IMG/VR virus record: IMGVR_UViG_3300036785_000399
Span: 1 to 22,030 of that record
Strand: one strand, 5' to 3'
Length of the DNA stretch: 22,030 nucleotides
From: a virus
Positions 5,473 through 11,971 of this stretch are shown piece after piece. Numbering within the stretch: position 1 is the first letter of the stretch; each line of letters starts with the position of its first letter. The position numbers and the translations under genes are program-made. The notes beneath the pieces were generated by a model that saw only the letters and a program-made list of their open reading frames with translations, was not told where the DNA came from and ran no database searches.

Positions 5473-5994
5473 TCATAAGGCCAATTTGAATACCTCTATG
5501 GTGGCGCGCCATCCGCCTATGCTGATGGGCACCTTCTTTGCTCCAGACATGTCTGATGGGATATTGGCCAAAAGTTCAACTTTGCGGTCTGAGAAATCCC
5601 CATTGATGATGGTTACAATGGAGCCTTTACCGTAAAATGGCCTTTTGAATATAATGTCATCGAAAGTACCTAAATGAAATAATTTCATGCTTTCATTGAT
5701 CATACTTTTTCTGACGAGAATAGGTTGGTTATCTATACTGAGTATTTTGATGAAATTACTAGTGGAACGACATATATTGATAGTTATGTACTGTCTGAAT
5801 TCTATGAATAAATAGTTGCGCCATAAAGGTACAAAGTCACCAAGTCTATTGCGTTTAAATGGGTAGTACGTTTTAAGTGACTGATCATTAGCTCTTCTGA
5901 TTACTTGTGTAGCGCCTTTGTCTTTGAACATAGCTACTGACCAATTGAATTCTTCTGGGGTGGCGCAGCTATCGTGAGTAAATAGGTCCAGCAT
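5473..5994 (-). CDS. NusG/RfaH-like transcription elongation factor
   Basis: 173 residues. The N-terminal part (FNWSVAMFKDKGATQVIRRA, then TYYPFKRNR and PLWRNYLFIEF) has the spacing of a NusG NGN domain: W-x-V near the start, a 'yyP' in the middle and 'lFpgYlFv'-like LWRNYLFIEF. The C-terminal part has a KOW-type GKGSIVTIINGDFSDRKVELL. Such proteins bind RNA polymerase and suppress pausing or termination, often on specific operons as RfaH does. GGAGG 7 bases ahead of the ATG gives a strong start. It may serve as an antiterminator for the long phage late operon or act on this cassette; that is inference. No tail motif identifies an operon-specific ops-like target. Confidence 0.75.
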   Translation of the reverse strand: MLDLFTHDSCATPEEFNWSVAMFKDKGATQVIRRANDQSLKTYYPFKRNRLGDFVPLWRNYLFIEFRQYITINICRSTSNFIKILSIDNQPILVRKSMINESMKLFHLGTFDDIIFKRPFYGKGSIVTIINGDFSDRKVELLANIPSDMSGAKKVPISIGGWRATIEVFKLAL

Positions 5995-6009
5995 GATTTA
6001 TCCTCCACA

Positions 6010-6513
6010 TTAAGCAAAAAGATCAATCTTTTTGCTAAATCCAAAAAGATCAATCTTTGGTTGATGATCAAAGAGAGTGATTCTTTTTTGATATAAATAT
6101 TTATTTAAAAATTCTTTCCAAGAATATGTACTTTTTAAACAATGACATTTTTCACACAAGGCTTGAATATTTTTGATATTATTTATACCATTTCTACAAA
6201 ATGGTATAATGTGATCTACTTCCCAATTATTTTCTTTGAGATCACATTTACAATATGGGTTATTACATTCCCAAAATTGTTTTTCTAGAATATGTCTAAT
6301 ATGCCATTCTGTTAATATTTGATTTTCTTTAAGTGGTTTACCATTTAATCTGAGTGCTTTACGATTAGCACCATACGCTCTTCTTTCAATAAATCCCATT
6401 TGGCTCATCAATGAATAACGCCAAGGCTTATCTATATCATCTATGTAGTCTGGTAATAACCAGCCTTCGTCATATCCATATTTTTCATGATATCTGATTA
6501 TAATGTCATTCAT
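6010..6513 (-). CDS. HNH endonuclease
   Basis: 167-residue endonuclease with a zinc-binding pair CNNPYCKC and CEKCH around the HNH core. The core reads WEVDHIIPFCRNGINNIKNI then QALCEKCHCLKS, so the catalytic His is in VDHII. It could be a homing-type nuclease or a packaging-associated one (HNH proteins often accompany terminases). The start at 6513 is favoured by AAAGG 8 bases ahead and a TATAAT box just before it; the frame extends upstream to a TTG at 6603 with no ribosome binding site. The last 16 codons repeat a KIDLF motif, produced by two copies of a hairpin-forming DNA repeat just before the stop. It is the first gene of the leftward cassette, with a 15-base gap to the NusG-like gene. 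Confidence 0.8.
   Translation of the reverse strand: MNDIIIRYHEKYGYDEGWLLPDYIDDIDKPWRYSLMSQMGFIERRAYGANRKALRLNGKPLKENQILTEWHIRHILEKQFWECNNPYCKCDLKENNWEVDHIIPFCRNGINNIKNIQALCEKCHCLKSTYSWKEFLNKYLYQKRITLFDHQPKIDLFGFSKKIDLFA
6013..6060. repeat. Tandem hairpin repeat at the end of the HNH gene
   Basis: AGCAAAAAGA (6013-6022), loop TCAA, TCTTTTTGCT (6027-6036) is a perfect 10-bp stem. A second copy of its core (AAAAAGATCAATCTTT) lies at 6043-6058. It falls at the 3' end of the HNH coding frame, encoding its repeated KIDLF motif, and could influence read-through into the NusG-like gene. Confidence 0.6.
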
Positions 6514-6537
6514 TATGTGAACCTTTAATTTTGCAAA

Positions 6538-6566
6538 ATTATAGCATGTCGGTTTTTTGTCGTCTA
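6538..6566 (-). promoter_or_regulatory. Promoter of the leftward HNH-NusG-nuclease cassette
   Basis: On the minus strand TAGACG (6566-6561, 4/6) and TATAAT (6543-6538, perfect) are 17 bases apart, 24 bases ahead of the HNH ATG at 6513. This also argues against the longer HNH start at 6603. Confidence 0.55.
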
Positions 6567-6603
6567 GAGGTTTCATGAAATATATTTTCTGCAACAAAAA
6601 CAA

Positions 6604-6990
6604 AGACTTACAGGCCGCCTTATTTGGAACACAATTAAATGCCTATGCTAAGGCGCGAAGTAAAATGATCCCCTCAGTTTGCTTCGCGATTAATGCTACG
6701 CTAAACTACCCCAGAGCCTCATAAACCCTGAGCCCCCCAGCCGGTAGAGGCTCTGGGGATTACAAGTTGCCCCCAGGTTCCGAATTGAGTACGAATACAG
6801 GGCGCGCAACGTGAAGCGCATAATTTTGGAGAAGTGATCTCTCCAAAATTTAGGGAAATATCCTCTGACCCTTACCTTTGACAACGCTTCACAACTCAAC
6901 TTCATCAGACGCACACGTTACTTTCGGCTCATCAAGGAGCAATGGTGGCGCGACTGTAGAACGTCACTTTTAAAATGGTCAAAGGAGTGC
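6604..6990. other. Noncoding, hairpin-rich spacer before terL
   Basis: No convincing gene. It holds three inverted repeats: 6654-6664 with 6678-6688 (11 bp, one T-G pair), 6709-6720 with 6747-6758 (perfect 12 bp, CCCCAGAGCCTC arm), and 6822-6832 with 6840-6850 (perfect 11 bp, AATTTTGGAGA arm). A consensus-like TTGACA is at 6878-6883 but has no good -10 box at the right distance. The word ATGGTGGCGC appears at 6942-6951. A packaging site, late promoter region or structured RNA are all possible. Confidence 0.6.
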
Positions 6991-8367
6991 ATGGGTGATT
7001 TTGGGTTCGTGCCTGCCGCGCATCATGAGTTATTGATTAAAAAATTAGAAGATGTTATATCTGGTAAAATAGATCGTTTGATGGTGTTTATGCCGCCGGG
7101 GAGCGCAAAGTCAACGTATGTATCTGAGCTGCTACCGCCTTTTTGGTTCAAAAAATTTCCTAGGTCATCAATAATTGGATGCAGCCACACTGGAGAACTA
7201 GCTGAGCGCTTCGGGCGCAAGGTGAGAAACAGAATACTACAAAAGGCGGATGTACTTGGATATACACTTGATGAATCAAACAGAGCCGCAAGTAGATGGG
7301 AAACCACAACAGGTGGAGAATACTTTGCTGCTGGCGTGGGAGGAGCTATTACTGGTCGTAGAGCTGACCTTGCAATCATTGATGATCCTGTCAAGTCTCG
7401 TGAAGAAGCTGAATCAGAACTCGTTAGAGAGAAAACTTTCGAGTGGTATAAGAGTGACTTGGTAACACGTCTCAAGCCTAATGCGCGCATTATACTTATA
7501 CAGACGCGCTGGCACCTAGATGATTTAGGAGGAAAGCTGATACACGAAATGGAAAAAGGTGGTGACCAGTGGAATATCATCAATCTACCGGCCTTTGCGG
7601 TAGCTGATGACCCAATGGAGCGCGACGTGGGCGAACCACTTTGGCCAGCTTGGGAAAGCGCTGAGGCACTGGAAAGAAAGCGCAAAATTCTAGGCCACAG
7701 AGATTTTGAAGCACTTTATCAACAAAATCCGCAGCCGCCTGGTGGTACATTCTTTTTGGAAAAGGATTTCCTTAATGATGGCAATCCTGTTGACTATCCT
7801 ACTTGGTGTGATTGTGTATTCGCTACTATTGACACTGGTATCAAAACCGGATCACAACATGACGCAACAGGAGTTATTTATTGGGCGCTGAATGAATATG
7901 ATAAAGAGACGCCATTAACGATTCTAGATTATGACTTGTGCCAAGTTGACGTATCGCTATTGATTGAATGGATACCGCAAGTTTATGAAAATTTGGAAGT
8001 TTACGCCAAGCAATGTAAGGCGCGCCTCGGAAGCACTGGTCCTTTGATCGAAGATAAAGGATCTGGAACCGTACTTCTTCAGCAATGTAACCGCAATAAT
8101 TGGCTCGCCACAGCGATTGATTCAAAATTGGTACAGCTGGGGAAAGAGCCGCGCGCCCTGTCAGTGTCTGGATATACCAATCAGGGAAAGATTAAAATCT
8201 CTGAACATGCGTACAGAAAAACCATAGACTACAAGCAGCGCCACGCGAATCACCTGATGAAGCAAGTGTTCACGTTTAATGTTGGAGTAAAAGATCAGGA
8301 AGATGATTTGGTGGATTGCTTGTGCTATGGAATTATCTGTGGGCTTGGGAACATTGAGGGGTATTGA
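6991..8367 (+). CDS. terL: Terminase large subunit (packaging ATPase-nuclease)
   Basis: Motor that pumps phage DNA into the prohead and cuts it. Walker A MPPGSAKST (about residues 34-42), Walker B LAIIDDP (about 127-133) and coupling motif QTRWH (about 171-175) make the ATPase. The nuclease domain has Asp in FATIDTG (about 277-283), EDK in LIEDKGSG (about 352-359) and Asp pairs in EDDLVD (about 437-442). At 458 residues from ATG 6991 it is short at the N-terminus. The same frame is open back to 6838 and encodes a sensible helix (CRTSLLKWSKEC before MGDFGFVPAAHH), but contains no ATG, GTG or TTG. AAAGGAG lies only 3 bases before the ATG, so the annotated start is usable but not certain. Family assignment is secure; the start is the weak point. 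Confidence 0.9.
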   Translation: MGDFGFVPAAHHELLIKKLEDVISGKIDRLMVFMPPGSAKSTYVSELLPPFWFKKFPRSSIIGCSHTGELAERFGRKVRNRILQKADVLGYTLDESNRAASRWETTTGGEYFAAGVGGAITGRRADLAIIDDPVKSREEAESELVREKTFEWYKSDLVTRLKPNARIILIQTRWHLDDLGGKLIHEMEKGGDQWNIINLPAFAVADDPMERDVGEPLWPAWESAEALERKRKILGHRDFEALYQQNPQPPGGTFFLEKDFLNDGNPVDYPTWCDCVFATIDTGIKTGSQHDATGVIYWALNEYDKETPLTILDYDLCQVDVSLLIEWIPQVYENLEVYAKQCKARLGSTGPLIEDKGSGTVLLQQCNRNNWLATAIDSKLVQLGKEPRALSVSGYTNQGKIKISEHAYRKTIDYKQRHANHLMKQVFTFNVGVKDQEDDLVDCLCYGIICGLGNIEGY

Positions 8368-8370
8368 CCT

Positions 8371-8433
8371 TGGTAAGGGAATGGCGGTGAAGTGCTCTTG
8401 TTCTCCCACAATTGAGCTACCTTACCATTTTTT
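8371..8433 (+). terminator. Possible terminator or structured RNA after terL
   Basis: TGGTAAGG (8371-8378) pairs perfectly with CCTTACCA (8420-8427), directly followed by TTTTTT. The 41-base loop can form a smaller GCTC/GAGC stem. The T-tract suits an intrinsic terminator, but the long loop weakens it. If real, terL and the structural genes would be partly separate units or depend on antitermination. Confidence 0.5.
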
Positions 8434-8481
8434 ATTCGTAGATTGTCATCGATCTTGGTGACATAAAAAGAGGTGGTACAA

Positions 8482-9036
8482 ATGGCCGGTGTTGATGTTA
8501 CTATTGTCGGCACAATGACACAGACAGGTTTGGGTGTGGGTGGTGGGCCAATGCCTGGTGGTCCTGGACCAGCCCATCCGATTGCTCCTGGTGGTCCGCC
8601 TCCGGTAGTGTGGCCTGGACCAGGATACCCTGCGCACCCTATTGCACCTGGTGGGTCACCTCCTGGCATTTGGGGCGGTGGCAATGAAGGTTTTCCAACT
8701 CACCCAATAGTGATTCCACCAGGGTTCATTGACGGCGTTCATCCTGAACATCCTATCGTCATTGTTCCTCCTGGTCATCCGACACATCCAATTGTCATCC
8801 CACCGGATGTGGGCATTTGGCCGCCGGATGCTCGTCCTGAGCATCCCATCGTGATTCCGCCGCCAACGACAATTTGGCCGCCATTGCCGTCACATCCTAT
8901 CGTGATCCCTCCTGATGGACCGCCGCAGGTACTTAGTAATTGGGATGTGAAAACGTATTGGACGGAAGAAGGCGGCTGGGCTGTGGCAATCGTTCCGAGC
9001 GAGAGCCACCCTGGCGTGCCGACGCCAAGCAAGTAA
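8482..9036 (+). CDS. Proline-rich HPI-repeat protein (virion or assembly protein, unknown)
   Basis: 184 residues with a highly repetitive core: seven HPI motifs (two as HPIAPGG, five as HPIVIPP or close variants) with spacers such as IWPP. The first 20 residues (MAGVDVTIVGTMTQTGLGVG) are a short Gly-rich lead. The last ~40 (LSNWDVKTYWTEEGGWAVAI onward) look like a small folded domain. The repeats suggest an extended polyproline-type fibre. Similar HPIAPGG-type proteins are, to my knowledge, found in phages and annotated as hypothetical. Start 8482 is set by AGAGGTGG 5 bases upstream. It lies between terL and portal, where head-assembly and decoration genes are usual. No function can be assigned from sequence. 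Confidence 0.7.
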   Translation: MAGVDVTIVGTMTQTGLGVGGGPMPGGPGPAHPIAPGGPPPVVWPGPGYPAHPIAPGGSPPGIWGGGNEGFPTHPIVIPPGFIDGVHPEHPIVIVPPGHPTHPIVIPPDVGIWPPDARPEHPIVIPPPTTIWPPLPSHPIVIPPDGPPQVLSNWDVKTYWTEEGGWAVAIVPSESHPGVPTPSK

Positions 9037-9084
9037 TGGTTAGGCTGGTGGTGAGGCCACCTCTACCATCAGCTTTTCCGTCGG

Positions 9085-9119
9085 GACGGTGGCCCCACTA
9101 CCCTTCTGGGGCCACCGTC
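9085..9119 (+). terminator. Strong GC hairpin before the coiled-coil gene, terminator-like
   Basis: GACGGTGGCCCC (9085-9096) pairs with GGGGCCACCGTC (9108-9119), a perfect 12-bp stem with an 11-base loop. Only two T follow (TTCG), so it may be a pause or stability hairpin more than a terminator. It ends 8 bases before the next ATG, which lacks a ribosome binding site, so it may affect that gene's translation. Confidence 0.5.
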
Positions 9120-9127
9120 TTCGAACC

Positions 9128-9310
9128 ATGATAAATAAAGACAAATTGAGTGAATATATTGCGGCGTTTCGTCGTCAACCAGTTTTGAAACAAGAAGATA
9201 TACAGAGGATGAATCAATACTTTGAAGATTTTCAAGATGTTAAGGAACGATTGAAGCGAATTGAAGATAAATTGAGCGCGCTGCAAACGAGCGTGAATAA
9301 GTTGATGTAA
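9128..9310 (+). CDS. Small coiled-coil protein
   Basis: 60 residues, mostly one predicted coiled coil (FEDFQDVKERLKRIEDKLSA then LQTSVNKLM, regular Leu/Ile/Val spacing). No domain recognised. The ATG at 9128 follows the hairpin by 8 bases and lacks a clear Shine-Dalgarno sequence, while the longer reading from 9089 runs through the hairpin. Its stop is 1 base before the portal start (TAAAATG), so it is probably translated together with the portal. It may be a portal or head accessory factor; this is position-based inference. Confidence 0.6.
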   Translation: MINKDKLSEYIAAFRRQPVLKQEDIQRMNQYFEDFQDVKERLKRIEDKLSALQTSVNKLM

Positions 9311-9311
9311 A

Positions 9312-10886
9312 ATGGCTGAAGTTCTTATAGAAGGAGGCGGAGGATTTGAAGGAACAACATTAGGATCATCTCTGAATAAGATCCTGATGTCTGATAATAT
9401 CGAACCTGGTTCTAGCGCGTCGTATCAATTATGTAAGACAATTTATACTTATCACCCATTAGGCGCAAAACTTGTTGATAATCCTGTTGAATTAGCGCAA
9501 TCACAGGGACGCACGATAAATATTGCTGGTCGTGCTGAAGATCGCGTCAGAAAAGCCTTTTTAGATGAGTGGGCGCGACTAAATTGCGATAGAATCATTG
9601 CGAATGTGGTGCGCCTCGGCAGAATTTATGGAATTTCTTCTGTAGCTGCAATGATATTAAAGGATGAACCTGGAAGACCATTAGATTTTGTTAAATTACC
9701 GTATCAAAAAATAACTTTTAATACTTTTGATCCATTAAATACTGCTGGTTCATTAGTTTTGAACCAAAATCCTAATGATGCAGATTTTTTAAAGCCATAT
9801 TCGATACAAGTTCAAGGGCAAACCTATCATTCCACAAGAACTTGCATCTTTCAAAATGAAGATCCGATTTATTTAGAATATACTTCATCAGCATGGGGCT
9901 ACGTTGGCCGTTCTGTTTACCAACGCGCTCTATTCCCGATGAAATCATTTATACAGAGCATGATTACAGACGATTTGGTAACAAAAAAGGCAGGTGTCAT
10001 TGTAGCAAAATTGAAAGCGCCTGGTTCTATTATAAATAATGTGATGCAAGCGATTTCTGGCGTTAAAAGACAGCTATTGAAAGAGGCAGTTGTTGGAAAT
10101 GTACTGAATATTAGCATTGATGAAAGTATAGAATCATTAAATTTGCAAAATATTGATAATTCTTCCAAAACTGCACGCAAGAATATATTGGAAAACATTG
10201 CTGCAAGCGCTGGAATGCCAGCAAAATTGGTTAATTCAGAGACTTTAGCCGTTGCTTTTGCTGAAGGTGAAGAGGACGCAAAGGCGATAGCGCGCTTCAT
10301 AGACAAATTAAGGCAATCAATGAAGCCTCTATATGACTTTTTCGATAAGATTTGTCAATTTAGGGCTTGGAATATTGAGTTTTATGAAGCAATTAAGGCC
10401 GATTATCCTGAAGATTACGGGAAAAAGAGCTTTAATGAGGCTTTTGTAGAGTGGTCAAATAGGTTCGTTAGCGTGTGGCCATCCCTGTTAACAGAGCCAG
10501 ATAGTGAGAAAATTAAGGTTGCCAACGTTAAATTGCGCTCTGTAGTGGCTATGTTGGAAGAACTTCTTCCAATGGCAGATCCAGACAATAAGGCTATTTT
10601 GCTAGAGTGGGCATCCGACAATTTCAATGATCTTAAGATTTTGTTCCCATCTCCGCTAGTCCTTGATACTAAGAAAATGGCCGAATTTAAGCCCGATCCA
10701 ATGGAAATGGGCGCTGGGATGGGTGCAAAGCCTAAAAAGCCAGGTGGTTTTGGATTTGGTGGTGGAGGTGGTGGCGCCTCAGCAGGTACGAAAACGGATT
10801 CATTAGATGCTGCTGTAATTGATTATATTAGTGAAATTGAAGCGCGAAAATCTAAAATGAAACCTCTTCCTGGAGCTAGTGAATAA
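9312..10886 (+). CDS. Portal protein, DUF1073-type
   Basis: 524 residues, dodecameric portal through which DNA enters and leaves the head. The sequence has the features I associate with the DUF1073 portal family: an N-terminal SASYQLCKTIYTYHPLGAKL segment, a GISSVAAMILKDE stretch, DDLVTKKAGVIVAKLKAPGS in the middle and EGEEDAKAIARFIDKLRQ near the stem. The C-terminus turns low complexity (GGFGFGGGGGG, around residue 480), with an acidic/basic tail. Position after terL and before protease, scaffold and capsid is the usual portal position. One base separates it from both neighbours (TAAAATG at both ends), so expression is coupled. Family name rests on recall of sequence patterns, so treat the exact family as probable. 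Confidence 0.8.
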   Translation: MAEVLIEGGGGFEGTTLGSSLNKILMSDNIEPGSSASYQLCKTIYTYHPLGAKLVDNPVELAQSQGRTINIAGRAEDRVRKAFLDEWARLNCDRIIANVVRLGRIYGISSVAAMILKDEPGRPLDFVKLPYQKITFNTFDPLNTAGSLVLNQNPNDADFLKPYSIQVQGQTYHSTRTCIFQNEDPIYLEYTSSAWGYVGRSVYQRALFPMKSFIQSMITDDLVTKKAGVIVAKLKAPGSIINNVMQAISGVKRQLLKEAVVGNVLNISIDESIESLNLQNIDNSSKTARKNILENIAASAGMPAKLVNSETLAVAFAEGEEDAKAIARFIDKLRQSMKPLYDFFDKICQFRAWNIEFYEAIKADYPEDYGKKSFNEAFVEWSNRFVSVWPSLLTEPDSEKIKVANVKLRSVVAMLEELLPMADPDNKAILLEWASDNFNDLKILFPSPLVLDTKKMAEFKPDPMEMGAGMGAKPKKPGGFGFGGGGGGASAGTKTDSLDAAVIDYISEIEARKSKMKPLPGASE

Positions 10887-10887
10887 A

Positions 10888-11292
10888 ATGCCTTACTCAT
10901 CGCTAGTTCGTGCTCAAACTGTAGCTGGTTCAACACAAGCTACGTATAAATTTAGAAAATTGATGCCGTGGTGGTTCCAACGTGGTGGCGGGCCTATCGC
11001 TCCTGGCCAAGGTCTAATAAATGCTGTTTCGCCAGTAGTCACTGCAACTTCACTTTCTGTTGCTGGCACTGGCACCGCTACTTGCACTAGTGGTACTTGG
11101 AATGGACCGGCTACAATTACTTATACTTATCAATGGTTGCGGAGTGGTGTTGTTATTGCTGGCGCCACTACTGGTACTCACGCATTGGTTTCTGCTGACA
11201 TAGGAAGTTTGCTTAGTTGTAATGTGAAGGCAACTAATCCAACTGGTAATGTCACTGTTACCTCTAATTCTATTGGACCTGTGGTTGCTTAA
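10888..11292 (+). CDS. Ig-like domain protein, candidate head decoration
   Basis: 134 residues. After ~45 residues (MPYSSLVRAQTVAGSTQA start), the rest reads as one Ig-like beta domain: GTATCTSGTWNGPATITYTY, then QWLRSGVVIAGATTG, then ALVSADIGSLLSCNVKATN, ending NSIGPVVA. The pattern (G-x-x-x-C..W..YQW..G..I.GAT..y.v...D.G....C.v.AtN) is the bacterial Ig-like repeat seen in phage surface proteins, where it can bind sugars on cells. ATG 10888 is in the TAAAATG junction after the portal. I take it as a capsid decoration protein, from the fold and neighbourhood; it could instead be a minor tail component. Confidence 0.65.
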   Translation: MPYSSLVRAQTVAGSTQATYKFRKLMPWWFQRGGGPIAPGQGLINAVSPVVTATSLSVAGTGTATCTSGTWNGPATITYTYQWLRSGVVIAGATTGTHALVSADIGSLLSCNVKATNPTGNVTVTSNSIGPVVA

Positions 11293-11306
11293 TCAAGGAA
11301 AAGCAA

Positions 11307-11594
11307 ATGGCTGATCAACCTAAATCTCAAGAAGCTCCTAAAGAATTGGCAAAAGAACAGCCAAAAATGCAGCTAGAAAAGGATCCAGTGTATGGAAATT
11401 GGGTATATTGGAGAGACCCTTGGCTTTATGGACCTGGAATAGACAAAAATGGAGTTATTCCAGTTAATACTGTTGAACGTGCGGATGCTGAGCGCTACAT
11501 AAATGGTCTTTATCCTGGTGCATTCCCTGAGCCTGTACCAGCATCAACACCAGCACATGCAGCATCACATACGACACACGCTGAAAAGAAATAA
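11307..11594 (+). CDS. Small hypothetical protein, charged N-terminus
   Basis: 95 residues of unknown function. Residues 1-25 are a Lys/Glu/Gln-rich, probably disordered segment. A compact stretch follows (DPVYGNWVYWRDPWLYGPGI, then ERADAERYINGLYPGAFPEP). The tail is Pro/Ala/His-rich and ends HTTHAEKK. Starts after AAGGA in the gap following the Ig-like gene. Neighbours place it in head morphogenesis. It could be a minor structural or scaffold accessory protein. Confidence 0.6.
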   Translation: MADQPKSQEAPKELAKEQPKMQLEKDPVYGNWVYWRDPWLYGPGIDKNGVIPVNTVERADAERYINGLYPGAFPEPVPASTPAHAASHTTHAEKK

Positions 11595-11596
11595 TA

Positions 11597-11971
11597 ATGC
11601 CTTTAACCAATAAAGGTGAAAAAATTAAAGGCGCCATGGAAAAAGAATATGGCGCAGAAAAAGGTGAAAAAATATTTTATGCATCAAAAAATAAAGGTGT
11701 AATATCTGGAGTAGACGCAATGGCTTATGGGCATCCAGTAGTAGAAGTTGCTAAAAGAATGTCTGATATGGTAGGAAGAATGGATGCTTTTATTAGCAAA
11801 AGAATGAAGCGTGGTGATACTTTTGAAGAACCAAAGCATCCTAGAAATGCTGGTGGTGTATTTACTCCAGCAGGTGAAGAAGGGAAAGAAGAAAAAACTG
11901 ATAAAGCTAAGAAGGATCAAGATTTGGAACAACGCCCTGAACTTCGTGAAGGTGCGTTGAGTAAGAAATAA
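11597..11971 (+). CDS. Small phage protein with KGEKI...YASKNKG motif
   Basis: 124 residues. The start NKGEKIKGAMEKEYGAEKGE followed by KIFYASKNKGVISGVD is a short motif I associate with phage head-gene clusters, often fused or next to prohead protease genes. The middle (VVEVAKRMSDMVGRMDAFIS) is helical, and the tail is charged and disordered. It lies 2 bases after the previous stop, and its TAA overlaps the next ATG (TAATG), so it is translated with the Nudix-protease-scaffold protein. It may be a scaffold helper; not proven. Confidence 0.6.
   Translation: MPLTNKGEKIKGAMEKEYGAEKGEKIFYASKNKGVISGVDAMAYGHPVVEVAKRMSDMVGRMDAFISKRMKRGDTFEEPKHPRNAGGVFTPAGEEGKEEKTDKAKKDQDLEQRPELREGALSKK

Noticed and set aside
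6700-6800. tRNA-like structure in the spacer before terL
   Set aside because: I could not place an acceptor stem, anticodon arm and TTCGA loop in proper spacing; the inverted repeats are simple hairpins.
6878-6906. Late promoter from the TTGACA at 6878-6883
   Set aside because: No -10 hexamer resembling TATAAT at 16-18 bases; the best downstream TAAAAT (6971-6976) is too far away.
6696-6914. 72-codon leftward ORF in the spacer before terL
   Set aside because: It runs through two perfect inverted repeats, lacks a ribosome binding site and has no coherent protein character.
7023-7685. 220-codon leftward ORF opposite terL
   Set aside because: Ser-rich shadow of the terL coding frame, which has all expected motifs.
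8325-9032. Leftward Pro/Gly-rich ORFs opposite the HPI-repeat gene
   Set aside because: Long open frames arise from the repeat composition; the forward gene has a good ribosome binding site and sits in the operon.
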